In this document: piece by piece, positions 44,813-54,972 of the stretch
Layout: every line of letters begins with the position of its first letter
How positions within the stretch are numbered: the stretch's first letter is position 1
Source of the DNA: Gammaproteobacteria bacterium
GTDB lineage: Bacteria > Pseudomonadota > Gammaproteobacteria > Francisellales > CACEW01
Length of the DNA: 64,000 bases
Direction: 5' to 3'
Assembly (NCBI GenBank): GCA_030652335.1
Contig: JAUSAW010000015.1
Coordinates: forward strand, 62,001-126,000
Translations under genes and position numbers: made by a program
The notes under the pieces: generated by a model
What the model saw: only the letters and a program-made list of their open reading frames with translations
Databases searched by the model: none
What the model was told of the DNA's origin: nothing

Positions 44813-45798
44813 GTAAGTTTAACCTCATTAATACACCGCCCTTTTTCATAACTCGTAATATTATCCAAGGTAGTATTTACGATATTTTCAAGCGCTTCAA
44901 CGGTAAAATAAGCTTGATGCGCGGTGATCAATACATTAGGAAAGGATTGTAAATGGATAAATTGAGTATCCACAATCATTTCATCAGACCGATCCTGGAA
45001 AAACAGTTCTCGTTCATTTTCATAGACATCGATACCCAAGGCGGCAACCTTACCGCTTTCTAAGGCCTGAATAATAGCGGCAGTATCGATTAGCGCCCCC
45101 CTGCCCGTATTAATAATGACGACTCCTTTTTTCATTAGAGATAGGTTTTTTTCGCCAATAATATGATGGCTGTCGGCATTTAAGGGGCAATGTAAACTAA
45201 TCACATCAGCGCTTTGAAATAGTTGTTCTTGGCTAACATAATGTAAGCCTAAATCAAGGCAAGCCTGATTAGGAAAAGGATCATAAGCAATTAGTTTACA
45301 GTCAAATCCAGACAGGATTTTTGCTGTAACTGTTCCGATGTTTCCCGTACCGATAAGGCCAATCGTTTTACCTTGTAGGTTAAAGCCCAATTGGCCTTCC
45401 AATGAAAAATTATGTCTTAGCACCCTATCGTGCGCTCGTGGAATCTTTCGCACTAGCGCTAGCAGCAAACCGATAGTAAATTCTGCAATGGCATTTGGTG
45501 AGTAGCTTGAAACGCGCACCACGGTGAGCTCTAATTCATGCGCTGCTTTTATATCGACATGATCATAGCCGGCGGAACGCAAAGCGATAAGCTTAACGCC
45601 CTGTCGCTTTAATTTTTCTAACACTTTACGATTAAGGTCATCACAAACAAAGCAACAAACCGCATCAAATTCCACTGCCATTTCAACAGAGCCTACATTC
45701 AATGCAAGCTCGGTAAACTGTAAATCGTGATGGCCCTTATTGAAGGATTCAAAGTAAGGAATCTCATAACTCTTAGCGCTAAAAACTAAAACTCGCAC
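44809..45798 (-). CDS. D-lactate dehydrogenase (D-2-hydroxyacid dehydrogenase family)
   Basis: This 329-residue cytoplasmic enzyme interconverts pyruvate and D-lactate with NADH, a fermentative redox valve. The NAD site is IGLIGTGNIGTVTAKIL. The catalytic Arg, Glu and His lie in NTGRGALID, GIDVYENERELFF and ITAHQAYFT. The VYENE and AHQAYFT forms are typical of fermentative D-LDH rather than of other family members. It is monocistronic and convergent with the GT39 gene. Closest model is E. coli LdhA. Confidence 0.92.
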   Translation of the reverse strand: MRVLVFSAKSYEIPYFESFNKGHHDLQFTELALNVGSVEMAVEFDAVCCFVCDDLNRKVLEKLKRQGVKLIALRSAGYDHVDIKAAHELELTVVRVSSYSPNAIAEFTIGLLLALVRKIPRAHDRVLRHNFSLEGQLGFNLQGKTIGLIGTGNIGTVTAKILSGFDCKLIAYDPFPNQACLDLGLHYVSQEQLFQSADVISLHCPLNADSHHIIGEKNLSLMKKGVVIINTGRGALIDTAAIIQALESGKVAALGIDVYENERELFFQDRSDEMIVDTQFIHLQSFPNVLITAHQAYFTVEALENIVNTTLDNITSYEKGRCINEVKLT

Positions 45799-46027
45799 GA
45801 TGGATTTCCCTTAAACAAATGATGGCTATAACAAGCTACGCCATTTTGTCAGTTTCTGCCATAGTAATATTACGTAGTCCTGCCGAGCCAATGAAAAGAA
45901 TGACACTAAATACTATTCATACAAGAACTAAAGATAGGCAAAACTTGAGCCAAAGTATCCTACAAAAGCCATGCATAATTCGTTTATTCATTTCATGCAT
46001 GTTACGATCAAGATTTTATAATGATAG

Positions 46028-46654
46028 TTAAATGTCCTGGATGATTTTTTCACCTTTGTAGAGCTTGTCCGCTAAAAAATGATTTACATCGCGGTGATCG
46101 ACTTCATCTTGACGCACGGCAATCACGACATCTCGCAAAGTGGCATCGGGGGATAGTTTCCAATAGTTAATCGCAATCGTTGGAGCTTTGCAGTTATCGA
46201 TACGCCCCGAATCGATCTCGGCTAAATAATGATTATAGCTTACCACGGCTTCTTCTTCTAAATATCCCACGAAGCGATGAGCCGTTCTCGAAGAAATGGC
46301 ATACATAGCCAGATATAACACCACGAAAATCATCTGGGCCGTAAATACCACAAATCGTTCAAACCAATTTGGTTTAGCAATTTGCACGAAAGTCATTAAA
46401 TGCATACGCTCATTATCGGCTTCATCTAACAGCTTTCTAATCCAACCTGCATCGTCTTTAATTTTGCGCAAGCACTGTAAATGCAATAATCCCGCCCCTA
46501 CGATTCCAGGCACTGCTGCCACGGTTTCAAGCACGATAGCACGGTTACCATAGCGTTTTCTAAAAAAGGTATCGGCAAAGAATCGAAAGAATTTAACCAG
46601 GCCGTATGCAAATTTATCGCGTAAAGTGATGGCAGGTCTATGAGTAGCTAACAT
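46028..46654 (-). CDS. Alternative oxidase (AOX), di-iron quinol oxidase
   Basis: This 208-residue membrane-bound enzyme passes electrons from quinol directly to oxygen without pumping protons. All four AOX motifs are present: LETVAAVPG (E43), NERMHL (E82, H85), LEEEA (E134 region) and RQDEVDHRDVNH (E184, H187), where most AOX have RADEAHH. Two hydrophobic stretches fit interfacial helices. AOX is common in plants and fungi and patchy in bacteria. A near-consensus promoter and an AAGGAG site precede it. It probably gives respiration resistant to cyanide or nitric oxide. Confidence 0.95.
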   Translation of the reverse strand: MLATHRPAITLRDKFAYGLVKFFRFFADTFFRKRYGNRAIVLETVAAVPGIVGAGLLHLQCLRKIKDDAGWIRKLLDEADNERMHLMTFVQIAKPNWFERFVVFTAQMIFVVLYLAMYAISSRTAHRFVGYLEEEAVVSYNHYLAEIDSGRIDNCKAPTIAINYWKLSPDATLRDVVIAVRQDEVDHRDVNHFLADKLYKGEKIIQDI

Positions 46655-46689
46655 AAGGTGCTCCTTGCAATTTAGTAGGATTCACCGGC

Positions 46690-46718
46690 ATTATAGTAAA
46701 GATGTATTTTATATGCAA
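46690..46718 (-). promoter_or_regulatory. Sigma-70-type promoter of the alternative oxidase gene
   Basis: On the minus strand TTGCAT (46718-46713), a 17-base spacer and a perfect TATAAT (46695-46690) lie about 35 bases before the oxidase start. An AAGGAG ribosome-binding site follows. Confidence 0.65.
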
Positions 46719-46766
46719 CTTTAATCGAGCAATACGATGAAAGTCGTTCTGTGCAGTGCCACAAAT

Positions 46767-46799
46767 AAATAAGCCCCTAGAATAAAGGGGCTTATTTGC
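46767..46799 (-). terminator. Terminator after the hypothetical gene at 46881
   Basis: AAATAAGCCCCT and AGGGGCTTATTT flank a loop of about seven bases. On the minus strand it separates 46881-47543 from the oxidase promoter. Confidence 0.8.
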
Positions 46800-46880
46800 A
46801 TGCTTTACAGAAGCGTTCTGTGGCGACCCCTAGAATGAGTATGTATAGTGTAATTTGTTAAGTTAATTATATTGTGGCAC

Positions 46881-47543
46881 CTAAAATTTATCTATAGTTA
46901 ACGATTCATCAGATTTCATACTTGGATTAAATCCGCCCCTGGCAGCATGTAAAAATACCATGCCAACAGTAAACGCACTAGTAATTGCCAAGCCCCCGAC
47001 AGGTAAACTTGCAGATTTTTTGAAAATTGCTTTTACTGTCATATCAGCCCTCGGAAATTTCACAGGAATCGTTGAGTAATTTCTGACGTTTTTTATACTG
47101 CTTAAAGGGGGTGCCAGATCATAACGATGTGAACGTCTATCAGGATATTTATTTATAGCAAGAGGTGAAAGTGAAGATAAAGCAGCTTTAATTGGATTAT
47201 ATAAGCTTGTAGAATCGCCTTTTTTACACTGCAATGTTTGCGCTTTAATCTCCCCTGTTTTTACGATACAAATATGAATATGCTTTTCTTCACCCCCATT
47301 TTCTGGCTTGATAACGTATTTATCTGGGATTACAGAACCCCCATGTCTTACTGAACTTGCATAAATTTCTGAAGAAATAACGCCTACTTGAATGGCATAA
47401 TCACCCGTTTTCTCACCTAGCTCATTAGTTTCGGCTATAACACCTATAGATACGACATTTGGATCACACATTAGTTTATCTTCAATTTTAGCTTGCGCTG
47501 TTAAAGCATCTTCAAAAGATACACCCATTGCTAATTTCCCCAT
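46881..47543 (-). CDS. Hypothetical protein with C-terminal membrane helix
   Basis: This 220-residue protein has an N-terminal alpha/beta segment (about 8-115) followed by a Pro/Ser-rich linker and one hydrophobic stretch at about 186-206 (PVGGLAITSAFTVGMVFLHA). It has no signal peptide and the family is not recognised. The start is uncertain between 47543 and the ATG at 47528. It stands alone between ssb and the oxidase gene, with its own terminator. Confidence 0.6.
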   Translation of the reverse strand: MGKLAMGVSFEDALTAQAKIEDKLMCDPNVVSIGVIAETNELGEKTGDYAIQVGVISSEIYASSVRHGGSVIPDKYVIKPENGGEEKHIHICIVKTGEIKAQTLQCKKGDSTSLYNPIKAALSSLSPLAINKYPDRRSHRYDLAPPLSSIKNVRNYSTIPVKFPRADMTVKAIFKKSASLPVGGLAITSAFTVGMVFLHAARGGFNPSMKSDESLTIDKF

Positions 47544-47680
47544 GAAATGTAAATTATTTTTTGTATTATAATTATAATACTGGGATCAAGCTATCTTGCC
47601 AAAACATCAGCAACTATTTAGCCATATATCGATAGTGCCGCGAGTGAGAAATGGCGCAGGCCTATTGCGTTTATCAAAGG

Positions 47681-47711
47681 AAAATAAAAAAGCCCCTACT
47701 ATATAGGGGCC
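47681..47711 (-). terminator. Terminator after ssb
   Basis: The stem GCCCCTA/TAGGGGC has a 5-base loop, followed on the minus strand by a T-rich tail. It lies 36 bases past the ssb stop. Confidence 0.85.
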
Positions 47712-47746
47712 TAGTTAAATTCTTTAGAACCTATCTAAGGTGCTTT

Positions 47747-48277
47747 TTAGAATGGTATATCGTCGTCTTCAAACTTATCAAAGGCCTGGGCAGTAGCTGG
47801 AGCTTGTGGCTTTTTCGCCGCTGATTTAGGTGCGGCTTTAGCCGCTGGAGCTGAGGCTGGAGCCTGAGCTTCAAAATCTTGGCTAAAATCATCAGAGCCT
47901 GAAGCATCACCATGACCGGCTGGCATATCGTTGCCACCAGCGCCGCCACCAAGCAATTGCATTTCATTGGCAAGTATTTCGGTGGTGTAACGATCTTGGC
48001 CTTCTTTATCTTGCCATTTATTGGTGCGGATACGGCCTTCCACATAAACCAGGCGACCTTTTTGCAAATATTGGCCAGCAATCTCAGCAAGGCGTCCAAA
48101 TAATACCACTCGGTGCCATTCGGTGCTTTCTTGGAATTGGCCCGCTTTATCTTTATAACCATCATTGGTTGCTAAGCGCAAATTGGCGATTGCATTGCCA
48201 TTTGGCATATAACGAATTTCTGGATCAGAACCTAAACGGCCGATTAAAATAACTTTATTTAATGTACCCTTTGACAT
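47747..48277 (-). CDS. ssb: Single-stranded DNA-binding protein
   Basis: This 176-residue protein has an N-terminal OB-fold (about 1-110): [40 protein letters not shown] and [21 protein letters not shown] flexible Gly/Ala/Pro-rich linker leads to the acidic protein-binding tip DDDIPF. It coats single-stranded DNA in replication and repair. It lies 60 bases after the MFS gene on the same strand; uvrA is divergent, the arrangement seen in Legionella and Coxiella relatives. Confidence 0.96.
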   Translation of the reverse strand: MSKGTLNKVILIGRLGSDPEIRYMPNGNAIANLRLATNDGYKDKAGQFQESTEWHRVVLFGRLAEIAGQYLQKGRLVYVEGRIRTNKWQDKEGQDRYTTEILANEMQLLGGGAGGNDMPAGHGDASGSDDFSQDFEAQAPASAPAAKAAPKSAAKKPQAPATAQAFDKFEDDDIPF

Positions 48278-48337
48278 AATTTCATCCTCGTTAATTGCTA
48301 AGTTACTTTACCATGGCTTCGATTAAAATGCGATCAG

Positions 48338-49723
48338 TTACACAGGTTCGTGACATAAGCCTGCTATATCGCTATCTAATAGAGACTGATTACTAAAAAG
48401 CTTGCTATCCACTTTGAGATAAGCGGTTTCTTCTTCAGGTATGACGGCGACATCGACCACTCCGGGTAAACTTAATAAACCGTCGCGAATTTGAGCAATT
48501 TGCTCAGGCCCCACGATGCCCAGTCTCACTACTCGGGTCACGGTGTGCCGAGGAGCATTCATGTTCATGGCCACTAAAAACCAGATAATAGCGGCGGCTA
48601 AGCCTGCTAAATAAACGCCATCAGTAAGCTGATCATTGACCAGCCAGCCTGCTGCCACCCCGCCGACAAAAGCGCCCATAAATTGTGAGCTGGAATAAAG
48701 CCCCATCGCGGTACCACGTGCGGTTAATGGCGCGGCCTTTGAAACCCATGAAGGCAGAATGGCTTCTAAGGTAGTAAAGCCTGTAAAAAATACTAATAAG
48801 CAGAACACCACTATAGGAAGATTATCGTGATACAGATAAAGGCCTAGCTGCGAAACCGCCATCATAAATATACAAGCGGTAAATACGCGCTTCAATTGAC
48901 GATATTTCTCAGCGATTAAAACGAGTGGCACCATAAACACGAAGGATAATAATAGCACGGGCAGATACACATACCATTGATGCTCTAATGATAGGCCTGC
49001 ATTATTCAGCAAATTTACAGGTAGCACCACAAACAAGCCCGTTAGTGTCGCATTTAAAATAAACACGCCAAGATTCAAGCTTCTTAAATTCTTCATTTTA
49101 ATGACGGAACGGATATCGCCAAAGATAAGTTCTTGATCGCGATGAAACCTTACTTTGCCGGGGCTAGGCACAATAAAGATCACAACCAAAACACCCAGCG
49201 CCGCCAAAAAGGCGGTTAGATAAAAAATACCGGATAACCCTACATAGCTACTTAATAAAGGGCCTAAGATCATAGCCGACATAAAGGATAAGCCGATGGT
49301 CATACCGATTATGGACATGGCTTGTGTTCTGACTTCTTCTCGAGTTAAATCCGCTGTTAAGGCCAGTACCGTGCTGCCAATGGCTCCAGCCCCTTGAATC
49401 ATACGGCCGATAATAACGCCCTCAATGCTGTGGGAGATGGCGGCTATAAGGCTACCGATGGCAAATACGATTAATCCACTGACGATAATAGGCTTGCGGC
49501 CGAAGCGATCTGACAACCACCCTAAAGGGGCTTGTAAGAGACCCGAGGTTAAACCATAAGCACCTATGGCCACGCCGATTAAGATTGGAGTGGCACCTGT
49601 CAAGTTATGAGCGTATAGTGCAAATATAGGCAGGATCATAAACAAGCCTAACATGCGCAGGCTAAAAATCCCCGCTAAACTCATCGAAGCGTGCCGTTCT
49701 TTAGAATTTAATAGATTGCTCAT
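48338..49723 (-). CDS. MFS transporter, YajR-like, with C-terminal ferredoxin-like domain
   Basis: This 461-residue protein has twelve membrane helices with the MFS loop signature GWLSDRFGRKPII after helix 2, and DLTREEVRTQAM. After the last helix a soluble domain (about 395-461) reads GPEQIAQIRDGLLSLPGVVDVAVIPEE-type text, a ferredoxin/HMA-like fold as in E. coli YajR. Probable drug:proton antiporter; substrate unknown. It lies upstream of ssb and is divergent from uvrA. Confidence 0.9.
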   Translation of the reverse strand: MSNLLNSKERHASMSLAGIFSLRMLGLFMILPIFALYAHNLTGATPILIGVAIGAYGLTSGLLQAPLGWLSDRFGRKPIIVSGLIVFAIGSLIAAISHSIEGVIIGRMIQGAGAIGSTVLALTADLTREEVRTQAMSIIGMTIGLSFMSAMILGPLLSSYVGLSGIFYLTAFLAALGVLVVIFIVPSPGKVRFHRDQELIFGDIRSVIKMKNLRSLNLGVFILNATLTGLFVVLPVNLLNNAGLSLEHQWYVYLPVLLLSFVFMVPLVLIAEKYRQLKRVFTACIFMMAVSQLGLYLYHDNLPIVVFCLLVFFTGFTTLEAILPSWVSKAAPLTARGTAMGLYSSSQFMGAFVGGVAAGWLVNDQLTDGVYLAGLAAAIIWFLVAMNMNAPRHTVTRVVRLGIVGPEQIAQIRDGLLSLPGVVDVAVIPEEETAYLKVDSKLFSNQSLLDSDIAGLCHEPV

Positions 49724-49799
49724 TGAAAACCTCTGATGACTATCCGATAAATTATTCTAGAGGTATAATAGCATTTTTCCTAACTAAAAATAGAACAAA

Positions 49800-52625
49800 A
49801 TGGATAAAATCAGTGTTCGCGGGGCCCGTACCCACAATCTTAAAAATATCGATATCGATTTACCGCGTGACAAATTAATTGTCATCACCGGCCTTAGCGG
49901 CTCGGGTAAATCCTCATTGGCTTTCGATACGCTTTATGCCGAAGGGCAAAGGCGCTATGTCGAGTCATTATCGACCTATGCTAGGCAGTTTTTGTCCTTA
50001 ATGGAAAAACCCGATGTCGACCATATCGAGGGCTTGTCCCCGGCTATTTCCATCGAGCAAAAATCCACCTCGCATAATCCCCGCTCGACGGTGGGTACCA
50101 TTACCGAGATTTACGACTATCTACGATTATTATTTGCCCGGGTCGGTGTTCCACGTTGCCCGACTCACGATGTTCCATTAGAAGCGCAAATTATTAGCCA
50201 AATGGTCGATCAAATTTTAGCATTGCCTGAAGAGACTAAATTAATGCTATTGGCTCCGGTGGTGCACGATCGCAAAGGCGAACATATTCAATTGTTACAA
50301 AATTTACATCAGCAAGGTTTTATTCGGGCCCGCATTGACGGGCATATTTATGAGCTCGATTCCCCTGTTACTTTAGACCGACATAAGAAACATACTATAG
50401 AAGTCGTGGTCGATCGCTTTAAGGTAAAAGAAGATATTAAGCAGCGTCTAACCGAATCTTTAGAAACCGCGCTTGAGCTAACCAATGGCTTAGTACATAT
50501 CGCCTATATGGATGAGACGGATAAACCCGACCTGGTCTTCTCCTCACGTTTTGCTTGTCATCAGTGCGGCTATAGCCTGGATGAATTAGAACCTCGATTA
50601 TTTTCCTTTAATAATCCGGCTGGAGCTTGCCCGGGTTGCGACGGTTTAGGCATGAAGGAATTCTTCGATCCTAAACGGATAGTACAAGACCCCAGCTTAA
50701 CCTTGGCTCAAGGGGCGATTCGTAGCTGGAATAAAAACAATCAGTATTATTGGCAGATCCTGCAATCCGTTTCCTCATTTTATAAGATTAATTTAGAGAT
50801 CCCCTATTCCGAATTAGACGATTCGCTCAAGCAGATCCTTTTATATGGCTCAGGTGAACAAAAACTGCCCTTTAAGCATGTTTCGATGCGGGGCGCCATA
50901 ACCACTCAAGATAAACCCTTCGAAGGGGTTATCCCGCATATCGAACGCCGTTTTCGTGAAGCCGATTCCAATATGATTCGCGAAGAACTCGGTAAGATGA
51001 TGAATTATCAAGCCTGCCCGGATTGTAAGGGTGAGCGATTACGCGAAGCCGCACGCCACGTCTTTGTCGATGGTAAAAATTTGCCGGCTATTACCAGACT
51101 ATCGATTGCCGAAGCCAAAGACTATTTCGAAAATTTAAAACTTGAAGGCGCTCGCGCTAAAATCGCCGAAAAAGTATTAAAAGAAATCGTAGAGCGCTTA
51201 AGCTTTTTGGTCAATGTTGGTCTAGATTATTTAAACCTATCGCGCAAGGCCGAAAGCCTATCCGGCGGCGAGGCGCAGCGGATCCGTTTAGCCAGCCAAA
51301 TCGGCGCGGGACTCGTTGGCGTATTGTATATATTAGATGAGCCCTCTATAGGCTTGCATCAACGCGATAACGAGCGTTTATTAAAGACCCTATTTCACCT
51401 GCGCGATATCGGCAATACCGTTATCGTAGTCGAGCACGATGAAGAAGCGATTCGCCGTGCCGATCACGTCGTAGATATCGGCCCTGGGGCCGGCACCCAT
51501 GGTGGCCGAGTAGTTGCACAAGGTACGCCTAAAGATATTATGGAATCCAAAGAGTCGATAACCGGGCGTTACCTGATTGGAACCGAATGCATTGCCGTTC
51601 CAGCGGAGCGTGTGCCCTATAATAAAAAAGCCGTACTCAGCATTAAAGGCGCGACCGGCAATAATTTAAAAAACGTCGATATCGATATCCCTATGGGGCT
51701 AATGACCTGCATTACCGGCGTATCCGGCTCAGGCAAATCGACCTTAATTAACGATACCCTTTATCCTGTCTGTGCCACCGAATTAAATGGGGCTACTACC
51801 CTAACTGCTGCACCCTATCGAGAAATTACCGGCCTGGAATTATTTGACAGCGTGGTGGACATCGATCAAAGCCCAATCGGCCGCACGCCTCGCTCTAATC
51901 CTGCCACCTATACCGGCATATTTACCCCGATTCGGGAGCTATTTTCTAATACTCAAGAGGCACGTACCCGTGGTTATAAACCTGGACGCTTTAGCTTTAA
52001 TGTTAAAGGCGGCCGCTGTGAAGCCTGCCAAGGTGATGGCGTTATAAAGGTTGAGATGCACTTTTTGCCCGATGTCTATGTAGCCTGCGATGCCTGTAAA
52101 GGCCAGCGTTATAATCGCGAAAGCTTAGATATTAAATTTAAAGGCAAAAACATCCATGAAGTCTTAGATATGACAGTGGAAGAAGCTTCAGTATTTTTTG
52201 AAAATGTACCGCATATCGCTAAAAAGCTTGAGACCCTAAATGAAGTCGGACTGTCCTATATTCGTTTAGGCCAAAGAGCCACCACCCTCTCAGGCGGTGA
52301 AGCCCAAAGAGTGAAATTATCCAAAGAGCTATCCCGTCGCTCAACCGGCCAAACACTTTATATCTTAGATGAACCGACTACCGGCCTGCATTTCCACGAT
52401 GTGAAGCAATTGCTTATCGTCCTGCATCGCTTACGTGATCAAGGCAATACCATCGTCATTATCGAACATAATCTTGATGTCATTAAAACAGCTGACTGGT
52501 TAGTCGATTTAGGCCCTGAAGGCGGCGATAAAGGCGGTACGATTCTTTGCTACGGTACGCCAGAAGATGTGGCGAATCACCCCACCTCTTATACCGGATT
52601 GTTTTTAAAGCCGATGCTGAGTTAA
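49800..52625 (+). CDS. uvrA: UvrABC excinuclease subunit A
   Basis: This 941-residue damage-recognition ATPase of nucleotide-excision repair has two ABC modules: Walker A at [21 protein letters not shown] and [20 protein letters not shown], signatures [16 protein letters not shown] and [16 protein letters not shown], and Walker [14 protein letters not shown] and [13 protein letters not shown]. Zinc modules are C-x2-C pairs in CHQCGYS...CPGC and CEACQGDG...CDAC. It is complete. The 77 bases upstream contain TATAAT at 49764-49769; I see no LexA box. Confidence 0.97.
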   Translation: MDKISVRGARTHNLKNIDIDLPRDKLIVITGLSGSGKSSLAFDTLYAEGQRRYVESLSTYARQFLSLMEKPDVDHIEGLSPAISIEQKSTSHNPRSTVGTITEIYDYLRLLFARVGVPRCPTHDVPLEAQIISQMVDQILALPEETKLMLLAPVVHDRKGEHIQLLQNLHQQGFIRARIDGHIYELDSPVTLDRHKKHTIEVVVDRFKVKEDIKQRLTESLETALELTNGLVHIAYMDETDKPDLVFSSRFACHQCGYSLDELEPRLFSFNNPAGACPGCDGLGMKEFFDPKRIVQDPSLTLAQGAIRSWNKNNQYYWQILQSVSSFYKINLEIPYSELDDSLKQILLYGSGEQKLPFKHVSMRGAITTQDKPFEGVIPHIERRFREADSNMIREELGKMMNYQACPDCKGERLREAARHVFVDGKNLPAITRLSIAEAKDYFENLKLEGARAKIAEKVLKEIVERLSFLVNVGLDYLNLSRKAESLSGGEAQRIRLASQIGAGLVGVLYILDEPSIGLHQRDNERLLKTLFHLRDIGNTVIVVEHDEEAIRRADHVVDIGPGAGTHGGRVVAQGTPKDIMESKESITGRYLIGTECIAVPAERVPYNKKAVLSIKGATGNNLKNVDIDIPMGLMTCITGVSGSGKSTLINDTLYPVCATELNGATTLTAAPYREITGLELFDSVVDIDQSPIGRTPRSNPATYTGIFTPIRELFSNTQEARTRGYKPGRFSFNVKGGRCEACQGDGVIKVEMHFLPDVYVACDACKGQRYNRESLDIKFKGKNIHEVLDMTVEEASVFFENVPHIAKKLETLNEVGLSYIRLGQRATTLSGGEAQRVKLSKELSRRSTGQTLYILDEPTTGLHFHDVKQLLIVLHRLRDQGNTIVIIEHNLDVIKTADWLVDLGPEGGDKGGTILCYGTPEDVANHPTSYTGLFLKPMLS

Positions 52626-52630
52626 AAAAT

Positions 52631-52657
52631 TGTCATCCTCGACCTGATCGGGGATCC
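52631..52657 (+). repeat. Dispersed intergenic repeat fragment
   Basis: The text TGTCATCCTCGACCTGATCG then GGGATCC is related to CTCGACCTGATCAGGAGCGG at 52953-52972. These two copies bracket the antitoxin-like remnant. Confidence 0.55.
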
Positions 52658-52680
52658 ACAACAAAAAGAAGGCTTATATC

Positions 52681-52869
52681 ATGACAAGAAAGAATTCTGA
52701 TGAGCTGATTCCGTTCTTAGGGCCTGAACATATGCCTTTAAACACAAAGTCAGATAATAAGACTACTCAAGAAACACTGCATCTAATATCTATTACTGGC
52801 ATGAAGGAAAGTATTGTTGATGGCTTAAATACACCATTATCAAAATGTGCAAAACAACTCAAATGGTAG
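52681..52869 (+). pseudogene. Remnant of a YefM/Phd-type antitoxin gene
   Basis: This is a 62-residue frame. Its C-terminal half ETLHLISITGMKESIVDG then NTPLSKCAKQLKW matches the tail of YefM/Phd-family antitoxins (ETLYLLS, P-G-M-x-ESI, EG, P-x-EEC, LDW). The usual DNA-binding N-terminus is missing; MTRKNSDELIPFL may be the end of the normal ITRKNG segment. The 5' break coincides with an intergenic repeat (52631-52657). No toxin gene follows. Resemblance is by eye; it could still be a short expressed protein. Confidence 0.5.
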
Positions 52870-52930
52870 GATCGTCCACTATTAATGGATATGGTAAATA
52901 AAGCTTATATCCACAACAAAATCAAAAGCT

Positions 52931-52979
52931 GGATTTCCGCCGAATTTTATTCTCGACCTGATCAGGAGCGGGAATGACA
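52931..52979 (+). repeat. Dispersed intergenic repeat fragment
   Basis: GGATTTCCGCCG, an AT spacer, CTCGACCTGATCAGGAGCGG and GAATGACA lie here. It pairs in content with 52631-52657 and with the hairpin at 18574. Confidence 0.55.
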
Positions 52980-53014
52980 AATAGCTTTTGAAGCCACTCG
53001 GGATTTAAATCTTA

Positions 53015-53776
53015 TTAGCGCTCATGAGAAGAGCCTACTTGATGATGTGCGCGCCTCCTACAACATTTTCCTATCACTAGAGCTACCAAGCCAAAGCTGA
53101 TAGCCAATGTTGCACCCGCTAAACCTGTGCTTTCTGGCTTTGACATTGGGCTTCTTAAGCTACCATGAGCTAATCTATCGCTCGCATCGTAATTAGACTG
53201 CCTTATAACATCCCCTATTACATTAAAATGAGCCATGCTCAGTATTTTGTTGCCTAATGCCGATACATCGGTTTTATCTGAAGTACAAGGGAGCCTGGCA
53301 TAAAACAGGGCTATAGCAACCTCACTTGCTTGCTTCTCAGCAAGCTTATTAATTTGCGCGTGCTCAAACTCCTTATCACCTGTAATTAAAGGATAAACGC
53401 ACTTGATTCTACCCATATATAGCATGGTTTTAGCCGCGCCATGATTGACTAAAAAATCCTTTTGTTCTTTATTAAGGGCATGAAAGTCAATAGGCATGCC
53501 ATCTCGGAATAGGTCCTGAGCCGATTCTAATAGTGATCGCTCATGCCCCAGCCAAGCTTTAGTATTAAGCTCATGGCTTAAGCCCTCTTGCATGATCAGC
53601 ATTTCTGGATGCCGAGCAATATATAAAGCCCTCAGATGTTCTGAATGCGCCAGTACTTCTTTTTCTGCCATACCTAGCATTAAATGTTCTAGATTTCTCT
53701 CATGAAAGCCATGGCCGGCTGAAGCTGGCTCACACATTTCTAAAGAAAAACTTTCCACTCTAATTTTATTTTTCAT
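53015..53776 (-). CDS. Hypothetical protein with C-terminal membrane helix
   Basis: ATG 53776 follows AAGGCGAG and gives 253 residues; the longer frame begins at GTG 53800. A helical body (about 20-190) is followed by one transmembrane helix (AGATLAISFGLVALVIGKC, about 219-237) and a Cys/Arg/His-rich tail. The family is not recognised. Such tail-anchored, lineage-specific proteins recur in this window (11042, 46881, 53015). Confidence 0.62.
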   Translation of the reverse strand: MKNKIRVESFSLEMCEPASAGHGFHERNLEHLMLGMAEKEVLAHSEHLRALYIARHPEMLIMQEGLSHELNTKAWLGHERSLLESAQDLFRDGMPIDFHALNKEQKDFLVNHGAAKTMLYMGRIKCVYPLITGDKEFEHAQINKLAEKQASEVAIALFYARLPCTSDKTDVSALGNKILSMAHFNVIGDVIRQSNYDASDRLAHGSLRSPMSKPESTGLAGATLAISFGLVALVIGKCCRRRAHHQVGSSHER

Positions 53777-53812
53777 TCCACTCGCCTTTAAAAAATACAC
53801 ATTAACAGAAAT

Positions 53813-53843
53813 AAAAAAAGCCCGATCGAGTCGGGCTCTTTTT
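53813..53843. terminator. Terminator after 53855-54361, probably bidirectional
   Basis: AGCCCGA and TCGGGCT flank a 5-base loop, with an A-run on one side and a T-run on the other. Confidence 0.85.
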
Positions 53844-53854
53844 AGTATTAAACT

Positions 53855-54361
53855 CTACGAATCAGCAGTAAGATTGGCTTCGGCAACATGAGTGCTAGCG
53901 CCTCTTAAGTGCGCAGATAACAATGCGCCTGCATGTGCTTTAAGACGCGGGTTAAATTCATAAACACCGGTTTGACTAGCACAGTCTTCTTTTACACAGG
54001 CAGTCGCCGTCACATTAACCGTGGCAGGATTCTCACCAAAACTTTGCCAATTAATTTGGTCAAAGAAATCTTCAGCCGACTGCACCCCCTCTTTTGTCGC
54101 GTTATACCACCCTTCACCAACAACCGGGTATTTAGCGCCATCGATGTTTATAGTCGTATCAGCACTCACTGGGGCTGTAATCCCAAAACTCAGCTTAAAT
54201 GAACTATCAGATGGAACTCCAGTAATTGATGCTGATCTACCTGGAAAGGCATCCTCAGTTAAATTATAAACACCGCCAGGCCGTATACCGGTAAATGTAA
54301 GATTACTGGACGCTGAAGCACCCGCTAAAGCTGCAACAAGAATTTTTGCGACTGAAGGCAT
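53855..54361 (-). CDS. Hypothetical secreted protein
   Basis: ATG 54361 follows AGGAGAG and gives 168 residues; the upstream extension to 54415 has no such site. The start MPSVAKILVAALAGASASS looks like a signal peptide. The mature part is beta-rich (TFTGIRPGGVYNLTED, SFKLSFGITAPVSADTTINI) with two cysteines (TACVKEDCASQ) that could form a disulfide. It may be a periplasmic or surface beta-sandwich. Not a recognised family. It has terminators on both sides. Confidence 0.65.
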   Translation of the reverse strand: MPSVAKILVAALAGASASSNLTFTGIRPGGVYNLTEDAFPGRSASITGVPSDSSFKLSFGITAPVSADTTINIDGAKYPVVGEGWYNATKEGVQSAEDFFDQINWQSFGENPATVNVTATACVKEDCASQTGVYEFNPRLKAHAGALLSAHLRGASTHVAEANLTADS

Positions 54362-54456
54362 AAAATCTCTCCTATTGGTTATACTGTGTGAAAGAAATTG
54401 TACGATAGCGTTCATACGATATCATTCAAGAAGTTTTTTACAAGTTGACCACACAT

Positions 54457-54482
54457 AAAAAAGCCCGAACGAGTCGGGCTTT
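54457..54482 (-). terminator. Terminator of the alpha ribosomal operon
   Basis: AGCCCGA/TCGGGCT with a 5-base loop and, on the minus strand, a T-run. It lies about 20 bases after rplQ and resembles the terminator at 53813. Confidence 0.88.
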
Positions 54483-54500
54483 AGGCAAAGTTTTTAAGAC

Positions 54501-54884
54501 TTAAGCAGCAGCATCTTCAGCAGCTGGACGGTCCATCAACTCAACGTAACACATTGGTGATGCATCGCTGGCACGGAAGCCGCATTTAAGAATACGCAAG
54601 TATCCGCCTGGGCGCTGTTTAAAGCGTGGGCCTAGTTCTTCGAATAGCTTTTTAACCGCTTCGCTATTGCTGCCTAAGCGAGCAAAGGCTAAACGACGAT
54701 TAGCAACGGAGTCTTCTTTAGCTAAGGTAATGAGAGGCTCAGCAATTCTTCTCAATTCTTTTGCTTTAGGCAAAGTCGTTTTGATCAGTTCATGTTCGAA
54801 CAATGAAGCCGACATGTTGCTGAACATCGCAGCACGATGGCTACTGGTTCTCGAAAATTTGCGGCCGCTTAGACGATGACGCAT
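54501..54884 (-). CDS. rplQ: 50S ribosomal protein L17
   Basis: This 127-residue protein starts [20 protein letters not shown], the invariant L17 N-terminus, with [20 protein letters not shown] next. It binds 23S rRNA near the exit tunnel side of the 50S subunit. It is the last gene of the alpha operon, about 90 bases after rpoA, and is followed by a strong terminator. Length matches the E. coli protein (127). Confidence 0.98.
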   Translation of the reverse strand: MRHRLSGRKFSRTSSHRAAMFSNMSASLFEHELIKTTLPKAKELRRIAEPLITLAKEDSVANRRLAFARLGSNSEAVKKLFEELGPRFKQRPGGYLRILKCGFRASDASPMCYVELMDRPAAEDAAA

Positions 54885-54972
54885 AGTATAATTCCTTCTA
54901 TCTCTTTCAATTTATAGTAAACTTTTGGATCCCAGGCTCGCCTATCGGCACCCCAGGATGACAAGTTAAAAC

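Noticed and set aside
45819-46031. 70-residue plus-strand frame between the dehydrogenase and oxidase genes
   Set aside because: No ribosome-binding site, no recognisable feature, and composition typical of intergenic DNA.
47731-48165. 144-residue frame on the ssb strand
   Set aside because: It is a different frame inside ssb with a low-complexity Gln/Leu/Lys-rich product; ssb itself is unmistakable.
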